Assembly (NCBI GenBank): GCA_002869265.1
Contig: PKTH01000008.1
Span: forward strand, 1-50,655
DNA length: 50,655 bases
Origin: Candidatus Parcubacteria bacterium
Lineage (GTDB): Bacteria; Patescibacteriota; Patescibacteriia; Patescibacteriales; BM507
Direction: 5' to 3'
Part shown: positions 34,167-43,998 of the stretch, in pieces
How the letters are laid out: each line of letters begins with the position of its first letter
How positions within the stretch are numbered: the stretch's first letter is position 1
Program-made: the position numbers and the translations under genes
Notes under the pieces: model-generated
What the model was told of the DNA's origin: nothing
What the model saw: the letters and a program-made list of their open reading frames with translations, nothing else
The model's database searches: none

Positions 34167-36749
34167 TTATTCTTCTAAAACAACTGCCCAATATTTATCC
34201 TGATCCAAAAACCCCTGTATATTCCACCCACTATCATTTAAATTATTAACATTGTAAGACCAAACTATATCATGCTCTCCAACAATATTTAAGCTAGAAC
34301 TGATTTTATCCCCTTCTGCTCCTGGTTGTTTTTGCAATAGAAGAGAATAAGGCCTCAAATTCTTCTTTTCTTCTTTAAAAAATCCTAGAAAGTTATCCCA
34401 AACATTATCTTCACTATCTAGCTCTGAAAAATCCACCTTAAAAGGAAGCTTATATTTCAGAGTCACAACAACACTCTCCCCAGGGTTCACCCAGGACCAA
34501 TTAGCAAAAACTGTTCTACCAAGATCCTCATAAATTTTTGTCCAAGAATCTGTATCAATAAATGCTTCTCGCTCTGCTATTAAATCATCATCTATTAACC
34601 AATCTTCTCCAGGCTCCTCATAGAACTCCTCGTCTATTGGCCAGAAACCACTAGCCTCGATAAATTCACTCCCCAGAGGAACATAGAAACGCATCCACGA
34701 ATTATTCCTCAGCCCAGTAAAAGGGTCTTCAGGATTACCTTTATGAATTCGCTCAACCCTAACTGTGTCAAATATTTCTCCACTTTCATTTATCTCCACA
34801 TTATGTGAGATTTTTTGTTCTATAACCCTATCACTTTTCCCTCCTCCGATATTCGTGTTTACTAACATAAAATAGTCATAAGAAACGTCGTTAAGCTCCC
34901 CGCTCCAACCATATTCTCTAACTTTGTTTTGCAGCACCTCATCACTAAAATAAAACATAACATGTTTTTCATTTAGTGAATTTAAAAATACTCTAAATAT
35001 TTTTGAAATATTATCAGAATTAATTCTCTCAGGGGCTACTGATATCATCTTATCCATGAGATCCCCAATAATCTTTTTGGGTTTATTGGTTTCTTCTTCT
35101 TTTCTTTCTGCCAAGGCCTGCGTCTCTACCCAGAAATTTTCATGATCAATCACGAGACCGTAGTCCTCACTCAAGTCAACTGAACCAAAAACTTCCAAAA
35201 GATCTTCAATCACACTAGGAGTTAAGCTAATAACGCCATCGACTGTCGGCCCATCGCTGTGCTCATAAAACCACATAAGCTTTTGGGCTGTTTTTTTGAA
35301 ATCTGGCCACCAGTTCGCATCCCAAAATTGCCACCTAGGATTTAGAATGTGCAGAGGCTCAGGAGCTACGATAAATTCTCTCATACCTGCCTCAACATCA
35401 TATGCTCCGCCACCCGGGACTTCAAGGTTTTCTAATTCTCCGTCAGAAAAATCAACAAGAGCATAGCTACCTATAAACCCTCCACTCGCTCTTAATTCTG
35501 AATTATTTTGAAAAACCAGCAAATATCTCTTATCTTCCTGGAACCCTAAAAATGTCAATAATTTTTCGGATAAATCAGACAACTCTTCAATACTGGGTTT
35601 TATCAATAAAATACTTTTTTTTGCCACCTCCACTTCCTCCCTATATTCTTCAGGGATGGAGCCCATATTGATGTCATTAAAAACAACTTCAATTTCTTCA
35701 ATATTTTTTTTGACTAAATTAATGTTGTCATTAAAAAGAATAAGAGAATCGGAAATCTTTCTCTCGTCATTATCAAAAGAGGCTACAGCTGAAAGAAAAT
35801 TATTAGCTATTTCCGTTCCTAAAACTCCTATTTTTATCAAATTCTTACCCTCAGATGCAAGACGAATTTTTTCACTAGGAATCAAAGATGCTAAAAAGAA
35901 AAAACTATCATTAACTTTTTCAAGCTCAATTTTAATACTAAGTAGGTCATCACCCGCTTTTAGAAAATTTGTTTCAGCACCCAAGACATCAAGAGAGCTC
36001 GCGGCCTGTGATCCTTCACGTAGATTTGAAAAAGCTTCTTCAGAAATACCTAAAACTTTTGCATCAAAGTTTTTTAGGTCTGATTTAGAATATACTTCAA
36101 AAATTTTAAATGGAGAGGCAAGAGCTAAAAGTAAGAATAAAAAAATAAAAGCTTTTTTAAGATTTATCTTAGAAAAAACTGGCAAACTGAATTCATAATT
36201 CAGAAAAGACTTAATAAAGCTTTGTTTACTTCTTTTTTCACTTGTGCTAGATCCTAGTATTCTATCCCCTGGAACAAAGGCGGCATCACCCCACTCTTCA
36301 ATTTTTCTACTTAAATCATCTTTGCTCTTTTTCTTAAATACATTAAAGCTAGAAAAATATAAAATCATCTTCTGTGTAGAAAAATAAAAAAATCTTAAAA
36401 AGAAATGACCTACCCAAAAAATTATAGAAACAACCTTATAGGCTACTTTCAAAAAAGGATAAAAAGACACTCTCTCAATTGCCTTTTTTTGCTTATCGTT
36501 TATTTTAAAAACTTTCTTGTCTCCACTAAATAATGTGGAGAGATATGAAAAAACATTTTTTAATCGGTTAACAAAAGTAAAGTTTTTTTTCTCTTTCCTC
36601 TCTTCGTTTTCTTTATAGGTCAGTTGCTCAATTTCGGACTTTAACTCAACCAAAAAACGCGAAGGTTTATCGCTTTTTTTTGTTTGGGCTCTGTTTTTAT
36701 TGACCTGTATTTTCATTCTTAAATATTTTTCTATTCTATATTTTAACAT
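34167..36749 (-). CDS. DUF4012-domain membrane protein
   Basis: 860 residues. The first 90 residues are basic and cytoplasmic; hydrophobic helices lie at about 100-135 (FLKVAYKVVSIIFWVGHFFL) and 197-218 (AFIFLFLLLALASPFKIF). From about 400 on, the DUF4012 pattern is clear: YLLVFQNNSELRASGGFIGS, FWDANWWPDFKKTAQKLMWF, DGVISLTPSVIEDLLEVFGSV and a late GESVVVTLKYKLPF sandwich. DUF4012 proteins are common near CPR and Gram-positive polysaccharide genes; the biochemical role is unproven. Another ATG at 36716 is possible. It precedes the small gene convergently and follows the GT4 gene behind a terminator. Confidence 0.85.
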   Translation of the reverse strand: MLKYRIEKYLRMKIQVNKNRAQTKKSDKPSRFLVELKSEIEQLTYKENEERKEKKNFTFVNRLKNVFSYLSTLFSGDKKVFKINDKQKKAIERVSFYPFLKVAYKVVSIIFWVGHFFLRFFYFSTQKMILYFSSFNVFKKKSKDDLSRKIEEWGDAAFVPGDRILGSSTSEKRSKQSFIKSFLNYEFSLPVFSKINLKKAFIFLFLLLALASPFKIFEVYSKSDLKNFDAKVLGISEEAFSNLREGSQAASSLDVLGAETNFLKAGDDLLSIKIELEKVNDSFFFLASLIPSEKIRLASEGKNLIKIGVLGTEIANNFLSAVASFDNDERKISDSLILFNDNINLVKKNIEEIEVVFNDINMGSIPEEYREEVEVAKKSILLIKPSIEELSDLSEKLLTFLGFQEDKRYLLVFQNNSELRASGGFIGSYALVDFSDGELENLEVPGGGAYDVEAGMREFIVAPEPLHILNPRWQFWDANWWPDFKKTAQKLMWFYEHSDGPTVDGVISLTPSVIEDLLEVFGSVDLSEDYGLVIDHENFWVETQALAERKEEETNKPKKIIGDLMDKMISVAPERINSDNISKIFRVFLNSLNEKHVMFYFSDEVLQNKVREYGWSGELNDVSYDYFMLVNTNIGGGKSDRVIEQKISHNVEINESGEIFDTVRVERIHKGNPEDPFTGLRNNSWMRFYVPLGSEFIEASGFWPIDEEFYEEPGEDWLIDDDLIAEREAFIDTDSWTKIYEDLGRTVFANWSWVNPGESVVVTLKYKLPFKVDFSELDSEDNVWDNFLGFFKEEKKNLRPYSLLLQKQPGAEGDKISSSLNIVGEHDIVWSYNVNNLNDSGWNIQGFLDQDKYWAVVLEE

Positions 36750-36779
36750 TTTTTACCCCATATTAAAAGAAAATGGCAA

Positions 36780-36808
36780 GTAAAAAAACGCCTTGGGAGC
36801 GTTTTGTA
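36780..36808 (-). terminator. Terminator after the GT4 gene
   Basis: AAAACGC-TCCCAAG-GCGTTTTTTT on the minus strand, immediately after the stop at 36821. Confidence 0.85.
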
Positions 36809-36820
36809 TTTAAGGAGATC

Positions 36821-37972
36821 TTAGAAAGAATTTTCTAGAATTTCCTTCGTTTTTAGAGCACAAGTAGTCCAGGAATATTTATTTACTTGTTTTTGTCCTT
36901 TTAAAATCATACTATTCCTAAAATCATCGCTAAAGGCAATCTTTTCAATTGAGCTAAGCAGGTCTTCCTCGCTCTCTGGATCAAAATATAAAGCTGCCTC
37001 ACCCAACACCTCGGGCATACTGGCCTTATTTGAACTGATAACTGGGCAATTATTTGCCATCGCCTCTAGTGGGGGAATACCAAATCCTTCGTACTTCGAG
37101 GGGAAAACATAAGATAAGGCGCTTTTGAAAAGAATTTGCAAATCTTCATCAGGAACATAACCAGGGAATATAACAGAAAACCCCCTTTTTTCTTTTTCAG
37201 CATTTTTTAGTTTTAAATCATTTAATCTTGCATAAAAGTAATCTTCTTTCCCAACTAAAACTAAATTTATCCCCTTATCAAGGATCTTTCTATAATAAAC
37301 ATCCATTAACCATTCAAGGTTCTTATGAGGATAGGCATTGCCAACATACAATATGAAGGGCTTATTTATTTTATATTTTTCTAAAACTTTTTCTGTATCA
37401 ATATTTTGAACACTTAATAGATTTTTTGAAACCCCCTCAAGCGTCACATGAACCTTGCTAGCAGCTATCTTAAAATTATCTAAAATGTCTTTTATGGTGA
37501 ACTCAGAAACTGCAATTATTTTTTTTGATCTAGCTACTGCGATGTTTAAAACCAATCTATATGCGATATTCTTGATCTTATAAAGCCAGGGTGATAACTT
37601 TGTGGCTCTTAAACTTGGAAATTTTATTAGAATTAAATCATGAATAGTTACAACAAACCTAGTCGGGCAAAAAATTGGTATATTAAAGTGGTGGAAATGC
37701 ATTAAATCAATTTTCTCTCTCCATATATACAGAGGCATTAAAATTTGTTCTTTAAATGAATACCACCTAACATCAGCTAATACTTTTTTAACTTTTGGGT
37801 TCTCGGTTTTAAATGTATCAAAATTTTCCTTACATAAAAATATTACGTAGTTATTTTCGTGATCTACTTTAAGTAGATTATCAACCACCTCTTGAGTATA
37901 TCTACCAAGACCCTTACCGACAGGGCCGTAAAATCGAGCATCTATTCCAATTGTTTTATTATTTTTGTTCAT
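36821..37972 (-). CDS. Glycosyltransferase family 4
   Basis: 383 residues, GT-B fold. N-terminal [22 protein letters not shown] with the Gly-rich loop, [12 protein letters not shown], then the C-terminal nucleotide-sugar half: [19 protein letters not shown] and [20 protein letters not shown], which holds the E-x7-E motif, plus the [13 protein letters not shown] block. It is a retaining transferase using an activated sugar, likely for surface glycan. ATG is exactly at the expected transcript start of TGT-TATAAT, so the mRNA may be leaderless. A membrane glycosyltransferase lies just upstream. Confidence 0.93.
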   Translation of the reverse strand: MNKNNKTIGIDARFYGPVGKGLGRYTQEVVDNLLKVDHENNYVIFLCKENFDTFKTENPKVKKVLADVRWYSFKEQILMPLYIWREKIDLMHFHHFNIPIFCPTRFVVTIHDLILIKFPSLRATKLSPWLYKIKNIAYRLVLNIAVARSKKIIAVSEFTIKDILDNFKIAASKVHVTLEGVSKNLLSVQNIDTEKVLEKYKINKPFILYVGNAYPHKNLEWLMDVYYRKILDKGINLVLVGKEDYFYARLNDLKLKNAEKEKRGFSVIFPGYVPDEDLQILFKSALSYVFPSKYEGFGIPPLEAMANNCPVISSNKASMPEVLGEAALYFDPESEEDLLSSIEKIAFSDDFRNSMILKGQKQVNKYSWTTCALKTKEILENSF

Positions 37973-37978
37973 GTTTTA

Positions 37979-37987
37979 ATTATAACA
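37979..37987 (-). promoter_or_regulatory. Extended -10 of the GT4 gene, leaderless
   Basis: TGT-TATAAT followed by six bases and then ATG 37972. The A of ATG is the predicted +1. Confidence 0.65.
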
Positions 37988-38002
37988 CAAATACTGAATC
38001 AA

Positions 38003-39898
38003 CTACTTGCCTTCTGGTTCTGATACTTCTTTTACTTTTTCAATTCTATATAATGTAAAATCTCCTGAAATTCTAGAAACCTCCTCTATGCTTAAATCAA
38101 ACTCAGCCAGACGCCTTTTGTTTAGGTAATTTATATCTTTCTGAGGTAGCCTGAAGTTATAGTAATATAGTGGTACGTATGAGGCTATCCGATAGTATCT
38201 GGTAATCATCTCTTTGTCATCAAAAAGACCAACTACGACCTTTCTTTCAGGGAACAAAAGCTTGTCATGATACAGCGTTATAATTGCAGAATTTGGTTCT
38301 GTTAATTCCAACACTCTCTCGACTTCCCTATTAGCATTTGCTTGATTCTCTGCTGTATAGATAAGACCTTCTTCCGAACCATGCAAAACAAATCTAATAG
38401 AGACAATTGCTGTTATAGACAAAAAGAGAGACACTACTACCCACTTAACAAAAGAACTTCTTAAATATATATTCTTCCATTTGTTGTTTTCTAGTTTATG
38501 GGGAAACGGCAAAGAAAGAAGCTTTGCAACACTTAAAACGAACACTGCTGCCAAAGGGAAAGATCCCAAGTAGACTGGCAACCAATATCTTGTATATGAA
38601 TTACCAATGGTAAAACTGTTTGGATCGGGGTTGTCTGTAAAACCCCAGGACCCATAGTATATAACCAAAATAGAAGAAATAATAATATATGAGAGCAGAT
38701 ATACGAAATACTTTTTTCTTCTGTTTCTAAGAGCCATCACAAAAAAAACAATACCGCCAAGAAAGGCTGTCCAAAAAATCCAAGGAAACATATTTACAAA
38801 ATAATATTTAAAACGGAGTAAGCTCTGTTTAGGTTGCAAACCAAAATAAAATATACTTTTGCTTAGTTTTTCTATTGGGCCATCAACTCTACCCACCTCA
38901 CCACTCAATGTGTTTTTAACAATTTCCGTCCCTGCGTCTTTTATGTTAAGTATTGACTGGTTCATTTCAGAATACCCTCCCAGAAATGGTGATGAATATA
39001 GAACCTGGTTATAAAAAAACATGGGCAGAAGCGCCAAAATAAAAAACGAGCTAAAAACTGCTAGTTTCAATGCCCCCACCCTCCTAAAGTTAAAAACCCA
39101 TAAAACTAAAAACAATGGAGCAATCCACATTAATTCTGAGGTTCTAACTATCACTGCTAAGCCCACGAAAGCACCAGCCAAAGCTGAGAAGGCCAAATAC
39201 GTAAAAGCCTTATATTTTGGAGCTCCAAAAAATATCTTCAAGGGACCCCTTTCTCTTCTTTCTTCAATAAAATCGTCTTTGTTTTTCTTTCTAAATATAG
39301 ATTTTATAAATCTTCTAATACTTTTTCGCCTCTGAAGTTCAAAGCCCTCGGTCATCTTGTATGAATAAAACAAACCAACAACCAAAAAGACTGTAAAGAG
39401 GACGTTATGAAACATGCTTCTAGCACTATAGTATGTATATACCGGGAAAAAAACTAAAAGTACCGCAGAGACAAATGCTATATTTTTATTAAAAAGCTTT
39501 TTTATTAAGAGGTAATAATACACTATACCGATAGAGGCAAAGAGCGGAGTTAGGTACGGGATGATCTTATATGTGCTAAATTTAACCAAAGTTCCAAAAA
39601 CCAAGATTATCCCCAGAAAAGAAACTGGCTTTATCTCACCACTGTCACTACGAAAACTCCTGGGTTTCATAATATCGTCGACATAAAGATTGTATTTTTC
39701 AAAAATCTCCATTCTCCCCTCTTGGCCGTAAAGTTTGGTCAAAACATAGTTTGCTGTCTCATCAGGAGATAACCATTTAACAAAATCTTTATCCTGAGTT
39801 ACATAATTAAAACTACTAACCGAAACAAAAAAGAACACTGATAACCCAACTATGATGGCCAGGAATATAAAAGAGTTTGATTGAATAAATTTTTTCAT
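38003..39898 (-). CDS. GT-C-type membrane glycosyltransferase (PMT/ArnT-like)
   Basis: 631 residues, about eleven helices. The first external loop has LSPDETANYVLTKLYGQEG, carrying the acidic DE of GT39-like enzymes that take sugar from a lipid carrier. A basic cytoplasmic insert lies at about 185-222 (RRKSIRRFIKSIFRKKNKDD). A C-terminal soluble part (SIRFVLHGSEEGLIYTAENQ onward) ends near the stop. Donor and acceptor are not known. It has its own promoter (TTTACA-17-TAATAT). Confidence 0.78.
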   Translation of the reverse strand: MKKFIQSNSFIFLAIIVGLSVFFFVSVSSFNYVTQDKDFVKWLSPDETANYVLTKLYGQEGRMEIFEKYNLYVDDIMKPRSFRSDSGEIKPVSFLGIILVFGTLVKFSTYKIIPYLTPLFASIGIVYYYLLIKKLFNKNIAFVSAVLLVFFPVYTYYSARSMFHNVLFTVFLVVGLFYSYKMTEGFELQRRKSIRRFIKSIFRKKNKDDFIEERRERGPLKIFFGAPKYKAFTYLAFSALAGAFVGLAVIVRTSELMWIAPLFLVLWVFNFRRVGALKLAVFSSFFILALLPMFFYNQVLYSSPFLGGYSEMNQSILNIKDAGTEIVKNTLSGEVGRVDGPIEKLSKSIFYFGLQPKQSLLRFKYYFVNMFPWIFWTAFLGGIVFFVMALRNRRKKYFVYLLSYIIISSILVIYYGSWGFTDNPDPNSFTIGNSYTRYWLPVYLGSFPLAAVFVLSVAKLLSLPFPHKLENNKWKNIYLRSSFVKWVVVSLFLSITAIVSIRFVLHGSEEGLIYTAENQANANREVERVLELTEPNSAIITLYHDKLLFPERKVVVGLFDDKEMITRYYRIASYVPLYYYNFRLPQKDINYLNKRRLAEFDLSIEEVSRISGDFTLYRIEKVKEVSEPEGK

Positions 39899-39933
39899 TT
39901 AAAGCAAGTTTAACACCTTATTAGAATTTACTT

Positions 39934-39962
39934 ATATTAGCAAAAACACATTTTTTTGTAAA
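39934..39962 (-). promoter_or_regulatory. Promoter of the GT-C gene
   Basis: TTTACA (39957-39962), 17 bp, TAATAT (39934-39939) with TGC before it. Confidence 0.65.
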
Positions 39963-39998
39963 CAAAACATCTGGCCTGCTCTAAAAAGTCTCTTTCTA

Positions 39999-40025
39999 TT
40001 GATAAATATAATAATATGTTACAAT
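39999..40025 (+). promoter_or_regulatory. Promoter of the 40032 gene, leaderless
   Basis: TTGATA (39999-40004), 15 bp, TGT-TACAAT (40017-40025), then six bases to ATG 40032. The in-frame TTG at 39999 is part of the -35 box and so not a start. Confidence 0.65.
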
Positions 40026-40031
40026 CTAGGC

Positions 40032-42011
40032 ATGAAAATAGATATTAAAAAAATAGGTTTTTGGGACATTTTCCTAATAATAAACCTCATCTCTCTTTTT
40101 GGGGCTGTAATCTACAAGGTCTACGCCCTGAACACCATAGCCGTAATTCTGTCATTGCTTTTTTCGTATCTAGCCTTTACTTTTTTGCAAAAGCTAAAGA
40201 CAGAAATAAAGGTATCAGTTTTTACAAAATTAAAATCTCTGCTTTCGGGATTATTGTTAATTAAAAAGCTCAACTTAAACAAAGACAATATCTCAAAAAA
40301 GATTTTTTCTTTCCTGTATTTATGTGTTTATTTAAATTTGTTGTACATATTGTTCACTAATACCAGTGTTAATTCGATTACAAGCCCATGGCAGGTTATT
40401 CCTTCCTATTTCTTTATTTTCTATCTACTTCTAACGACTTTATTGTTTTTTGTCATAAAAAATCAATCCAATTTATTTTCATTATTCTTTGTTTCTCTTC
40501 ATTATTTTTTATCATTTTCAATCGCAATTATAGTTTACAAAATAGGATATGGTTTTGATCCCTTTGTTCATGAAGCAACCCTAGACATAATAAAAGAAAA
40601 GGGTTTTGTTGACCCTAAGCCCCTTTACTACCTTGGTCAATACAGTCTTATAATTATTTTAAACAAGCTTCTTTTTGTCCCAATATCATTTCTTAATAAA
40701 TTTTTAGTACCTATTCTTGCCTCCGTTTTTCTGCCAAGAGCCATCCTAGACTACCTAAACAAACAATTCACTGAGTCTCAAATATCTCTAAGGATTCTTG
40801 TTTTACTGCTGATTCTACCTTTCTCCCTTTTTATAATGACAACTCCTCAAAACTTGGCTTATTTACTTCTACTTATCATAATAATAAAGTCAATTAAGCT
40901 AGATAACCTATACGACTTAGCCTCTCTTTATGTTTTCTCTCTTGTAGCTCTTGTTACGCAACCAATTGCCGGAATCCCAGCACTTCTTTTTGTTCTTCTA
41001 ATTAGCTTCTATTATTCAGAACATAAATTTAAGAAATTGTTCATTTCCATTGTTCTCTTTTTTATGGCCATATCTCTCCCTTTGTCTTTTTTCTTGTTTC
41101 AAAACACACCAGAAACCAAGGTAAAAATTTCAAACAATTTTTTTGCTAGCACAGTTGCCTCGGTTAGTAATTCAATGAATAACACACTCACCCCAGTAGT
41201 TCCAAATAATGAAAATGCTTTCCTAAATTTTATTTATTTCTACTCCTTTAATCTAAAATTTATTATCCTTTTGCTGGTTTTTTCTGGTATTTACTTGTCC
41301 ATAAAAAACAAAAAAGAGTGTAAAATTTTTATACACTATCTTCTTGTTTTTTTAACTCTGTTTATTGCCTACCTCCTAACTTCTTCTCTCGATTTTTCAT
41401 TTTTGGTTGATTACGAAAGAAGCGCTTATTCAGAAAGAATCCTTCTAACATCTTCGCTTTTTTTGCTGCCATTTATTCTTCTCTCCTTTTACTATTTCCT
41501 ATTCAAGCTTCAATCAAATAAAAACAACATAAAGGTACCCGTTTATTTATTTATCGGAACATTAATTTTATCTTCTCTCTATACAAGCTATCCCCGCTTA
41601 GACAACTATCACAACTCTCATGGTATTTCTGTCGGCCAATATGATATAGAGGCTACAAAGTGGATTGAAGATAACAATAGGTGGCAATATATAGTACTGG
41701 CTAATCAGCAAGTAAGTGCTTCTGCTCTCAAAAATTTCGGCTTCAATAAATACTTTAGTAATAATATTTTCTACTACCCAATTCCAACTTCCAGTCCTCT
41801 TTATGAGCACTACCTAAACATGGTTTACGACAAACCCAGCAGAGAAAACGCTCTTAAAGCTTTAGACCTAGTGAATATTAACGAATTATATTTTGTTTTA
41901 AATAAATATTGGTGGGCATTCCCAAAACTACTAGAAGAAGCAAAGTTAGAAGCTGATTCATTTAAAGAATTTGGCGATGGAGATGTTTATGTCTTCAAAT
42001 ACATTAGATAA
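40032..42011 (+). CDS. Polytopic membrane protein, GT-C-like
   Basis: 659 residues from ATG 40032. About twelve helices. An external loop with GYGFDPFVHEATLDIIKEKG and VDPKPLYYLGQYSL looks like the first loop of GT-C glycosyltransferases (Asp and His/Glu as candidates). The C-terminal 130 residues are soluble and start near HNSHGISVGQYDIEATKWI. The protein type is common among CPR glycan genes, but no exact family is recognised. It is transcribed divergently from the GT-C gene and shares its terminator with iscS. Confidence 0.72.
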   Translation: MKIDIKKIGFWDIFLIINLISLFGAVIYKVYALNTIAVILSLLFSYLAFTFLQKLKTEIKVSVFTKLKSLLSGLLLIKKLNLNKDNISKKIFSFLYLCVYLNLLYILFTNTSVNSITSPWQVIPSYFFIFYLLLTTLLFFVIKNQSNLFSLFFVSLHYFLSFSIAIIVYKIGYGFDPFVHEATLDIIKEKGFVDPKPLYYLGQYSLIIILNKLLFVPISFLNKFLVPILASVFLPRAILDYLNKQFTESQISLRILVLLLILPFSLFIMTTPQNLAYLLLLIIIIKSIKLDNLYDLASLYVFSLVALVTQPIAGIPALLFVLLISFYYSEHKFKKLFISIVLFFMAISLPLSFFLFQNTPETKVKISNNFFASTVASVSNSMNNTLTPVVPNNENAFLNFIYFYSFNLKFIILLLVFSGIYLSIKNKKECKIFIHYLLVFLTLFIAYLLTSSLDFSFLVDYERSAYSERILLTSSLFLLPFILLSFYYFLFKLQSNKNNIKVPVYLFIGTLILSSLYTSYPRLDNYHNSHGISVGQYDIEATKWIEDNNRWQYIVLANQQVSASALKNFGFNKYFSNNIFYYPIPTSSPLYEHYLNMVYDKPSRENALKALDLVNINELYFVLNKYWWAFPKLLEEAKLEADSFKEFGDGDVYVFKYIR

Positions 42012-42047
42012 AAAGACCTACGCTATTTGAGCGTAGGTCTTTTTTTA
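42011..42047. terminator. Bidirectional terminator between the GT-C-like gene and iscS
   Basis: AGACCTACGCT-ATTTG-AGCGTAGGTCT, an 11-bp perfect stem with A- and T-runs. Confidence 0.93.
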
Positions 42048-42058
42048 TCTAAATATAA

Positions 42059-43303
42059 CTATTTTATTTCTGGTAAATCCGGTGCAATCTTATGTAATCT
42101 TTCAATTATCGGTGGAAGTATTTTTAATACTCTTTTCACTTCAGCCTCGGTGTTATCTTTTCCGAATGTAAACCGGATTGAAGAATGAGCTATTTCTTTT
42201 TTTATCCCCATAGCCAGAAGAACACTTGATGCTTTCAGTTGCATTGAGGCGCAAGCAGAACCAGTTGAGACCGCTACTCCTTCGAGATCCAAGGCTATCA
42301 AAATTGATTCGCCTTCAATCCCCGGAAAGATGAAGTGAGCATGAGATGGTACCGCCTCACCTCGGACTGTAGTTAACTTGGCTCCATGAACACTTTTTAA
42401 AACTCCATCAGCAAACATATCTCTTAGTTTTGAAACTTTTTTATTGTTTTTCTCAACGTTCTTTTTACTCAAAAGAGCAACCGCCTCCCCAAAACCAACT
42501 ATTCCTGAAACGTTTAGGGTCCCGCTTCGCTTATCCATTTCCTGATGGCCTCCAAGCTGCACAGCTCTTAGGGGAATACCTGTTTTCACATACAAAGCAC
42601 CCACGCCTTTTGGACCATAAATTTTGTGTGAAGAAAGGGAAAGCATGTCGACATAATTCCAAACAACATCAGAGTTCAAATAATTAATTGCTTGGGTAGC
42701 GTCTGTGTGGAAATAAATTTGTTGAGGTTTCTCTCCTCTTTCTGATACTCTAGTATTCTGCCAATCTTTCAGTCTTCGTTCGTTTATTTTTTTTATATTT
42801 TTACCGACCTCTCTTATGGGCTGAATTGCCCCCACTTCACTATTAACGTGCATTACTGAAACCAAGAGAGTGTTTTCTTTAATAGCCTCTTTTATGTCGC
42901 CGGCGCTTACTATCCCTTTTTTATTGGGCTTTATATAAGTGACCTCTACTAGACCATCTCGAACTAATCTCTCGACTGGCTCAAGAGTTGCTGGATGCTC
43001 AATCTCAGTTGTTATAATATGTGGATTTTTAAAACCTCTAGCAACAAAAGAATTCACCAAGCCAAAAATTGCTAAATTATTCGACTCGGTTGACCCTGAG
43101 GTAAAAAATATTTCAGAGAAATCACAGTTTAGATGGTCAGCAATTTGCTTTCGCGCTTTATCAACCGCCATAACAGATTCTCTACCAAAAGAGTGCAGAG
43201 AAGATGGATTTCCATAAACATCCGAAAAATACGGGAGCATTTTTTCTAACACTTTCTTATCTACTGGCGTAGTCGCACTATGATCAAGATAAATTGGCTT
43301 CAT
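42059..43303 (-). CDS. iscS: Cysteine desulfurase, IscS/NifS family
   Basis: 414 residues. MKPIYLDHSATTPVDKKVLE, TSGSTESNNLAI, the PLP-binding Lys in SSHKIYGPKGVGALYV, and the catalytic Cys in VSTGSACASMQLKASSVLL. Family length is near 400. It takes sulfur from cysteine to load IscU. Last gene of the Rrf2-ldt-iscU-nfu-iscS transcript. In class II enzymes the Cys loop is shorter; here the loop length fits the IscS/NifS class. Confidence 0.96.
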   Translation of the reverse strand: MKPIYLDHSATTPVDKKVLEKMLPYFSDVYGNPSSLHSFGRESVMAVDKARKQIADHLNCDFSEIFFTSGSTESNNLAIFGLVNSFVARGFKNPHIITTEIEHPATLEPVERLVRDGLVEVTYIKPNKKGIVSAGDIKEAIKENTLLVSVMHVNSEVGAIQPIREVGKNIKKINERRLKDWQNTRVSERGEKPQQIYFHTDATQAINYLNSDVVWNYVDMLSLSSHKIYGPKGVGALYVKTGIPLRAVQLGGHQEMDKRSGTLNVSGIVGFGEAVALLSKKNVEKNNKKVSKLRDMFADGVLKSVHGAKLTTVRGEAVPSHAHFIFPGIEGESILIALDLEGVAVSTGSACASMQLKASSVLLAMGIKKEIAHSSIRFTFGKDNTEAEVKRVLKILPPIIERLHKIAPDLPEIK

Positions 43304-43312
43304 ATGTTTAAT

Positions 43313-43537
43313 CTATGCGTTCATAACTTCTTTAACCTCTGGGATAGCGGCTGTAATTGTCTGTTCTATTCCCTGTTTCAAGGTAATCTCTGACATCGGA
43401 CAAGTTGCACACATCCCAACTAGACTTACTATGAGAACACCTGTCTTTTCGTTAAAATCTACGAACTCAACATCTCCACCGTCCATTTGTAGCTGTGGTC
43501 TTATTTTATCAAGTTCTTTTTGAATTTTTTCTTTCAT
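43313..43537 (-). CDS. NifU C-terminal-type Fe-S carrier (Nfu domain)
   Basis: 74 residues, a single Nfu domain. KIRPQLQMDGGDVEFVDF, and GMCATCPMSEITLKQGIEQT with the CxxC that binds an Fe-S cluster. It carries clusters from the scaffold to targets. It lies 9 bp before iscS. Two or three hairpins stand just upstream, the last ending 2 bp before ATG. Confidence 0.93.
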   Translation of the reverse strand: MKEKIQKELDKIRPQLQMDGGDVEFVDFNEKTGVLIVSLVGMCATCPMSEITLKQGIEQTITAAIPEVKEVMNA

Positions 43538-43598
43538 GGCTTGCGTGTGAGCAAGTCTCCCGTTAGCTACGAAGTAGCACCAAACGGGGATAACCCGC
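43538..43598 (-). promoter_or_regulatory. Structured iscU-nfu intergenic RNA
   Basis: The minus RNA holds CGGG-UUAUC-CCCG, then CCCGUU...GCUAC-UUC-GUAGC...AACGGG, then CUUGC-UCACAC-GCAAG next to the nfu AUG. The first two hairpins share one CCCG, so they exclude each other. It may be a translation control element or a REP-like palindromic unit. Confidence 0.6.
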
Positions 43599-43615
43599 TA
43601 TATTAATATTAATAA

Positions 43616-43981
43616 TTATTTTTTCTTATAGTTTTCAATTGCTTCCTGTAAGGCATCAATACCCAACATAGAGCAATGAATTTTTGATGGCGGTAAATCA
43701 CCAAGTGATTTAACTACATCATCTTTTGTGATCGCCATCGCATCTTCTAGTTTTTGTGACTTAGCAAGATCTGTCATGGCCGAAGTAACAGCGATCGCAG
43801 CAGCACAACCAAAAGTTTCAAACTTGATATCGGCAATCTTGTCGTCCTTTATTTTTAAATATATTTTCATCAAGTCTCCACAACCAACATTACCCTTCTC
43901 GCCAATAGCATCAGCGTTTTTTATTACCCCCTGATTATGAGGATTTTTAAAGTGTTCAATCACTTTATCTGTATATATCAT
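43616..43981 (-). CDS. iscU: Fe-S cluster scaffold IscU/NifU-like
   Basis: 121 residues. MIYTDKVIEHFKNPHNQGVI at the start, the first Cys in NVGCGD, the second in TFGCAAAIAVTSA and the third in KIHCSMLG. These are the three cluster-binding cysteines of the IscU fold. Length matches the family. It assembles [2Fe-2S] and [4Fe-4S] with IscS. It follows the L,D-transpeptidase by 17 bp. Confidence 0.94.
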   Translation of the reverse strand: MIYTDKVIEHFKNPHNQGVIKNADAIGEKGNVGCGDLMKIYLKIKDDKIADIKFETFGCAAAIAVTSAMTDLAKSQKLEDAMAITKDDVVKSLGDLPPSKIHCSMLGIDALQEAIENYKKK

Positions 43982-43998
43982 ATTTGTTATATTATTTT

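Noticed and set aside
35656-36198. 180-codon ORF opposite the DUF4012 gene
   Set aside because: Antisense of a well-supported gene; no family features.
39999-40031. TTG start for the GT-C-like gene
   Set aside because: It lies in the -35 box and before the predicted transcript start.
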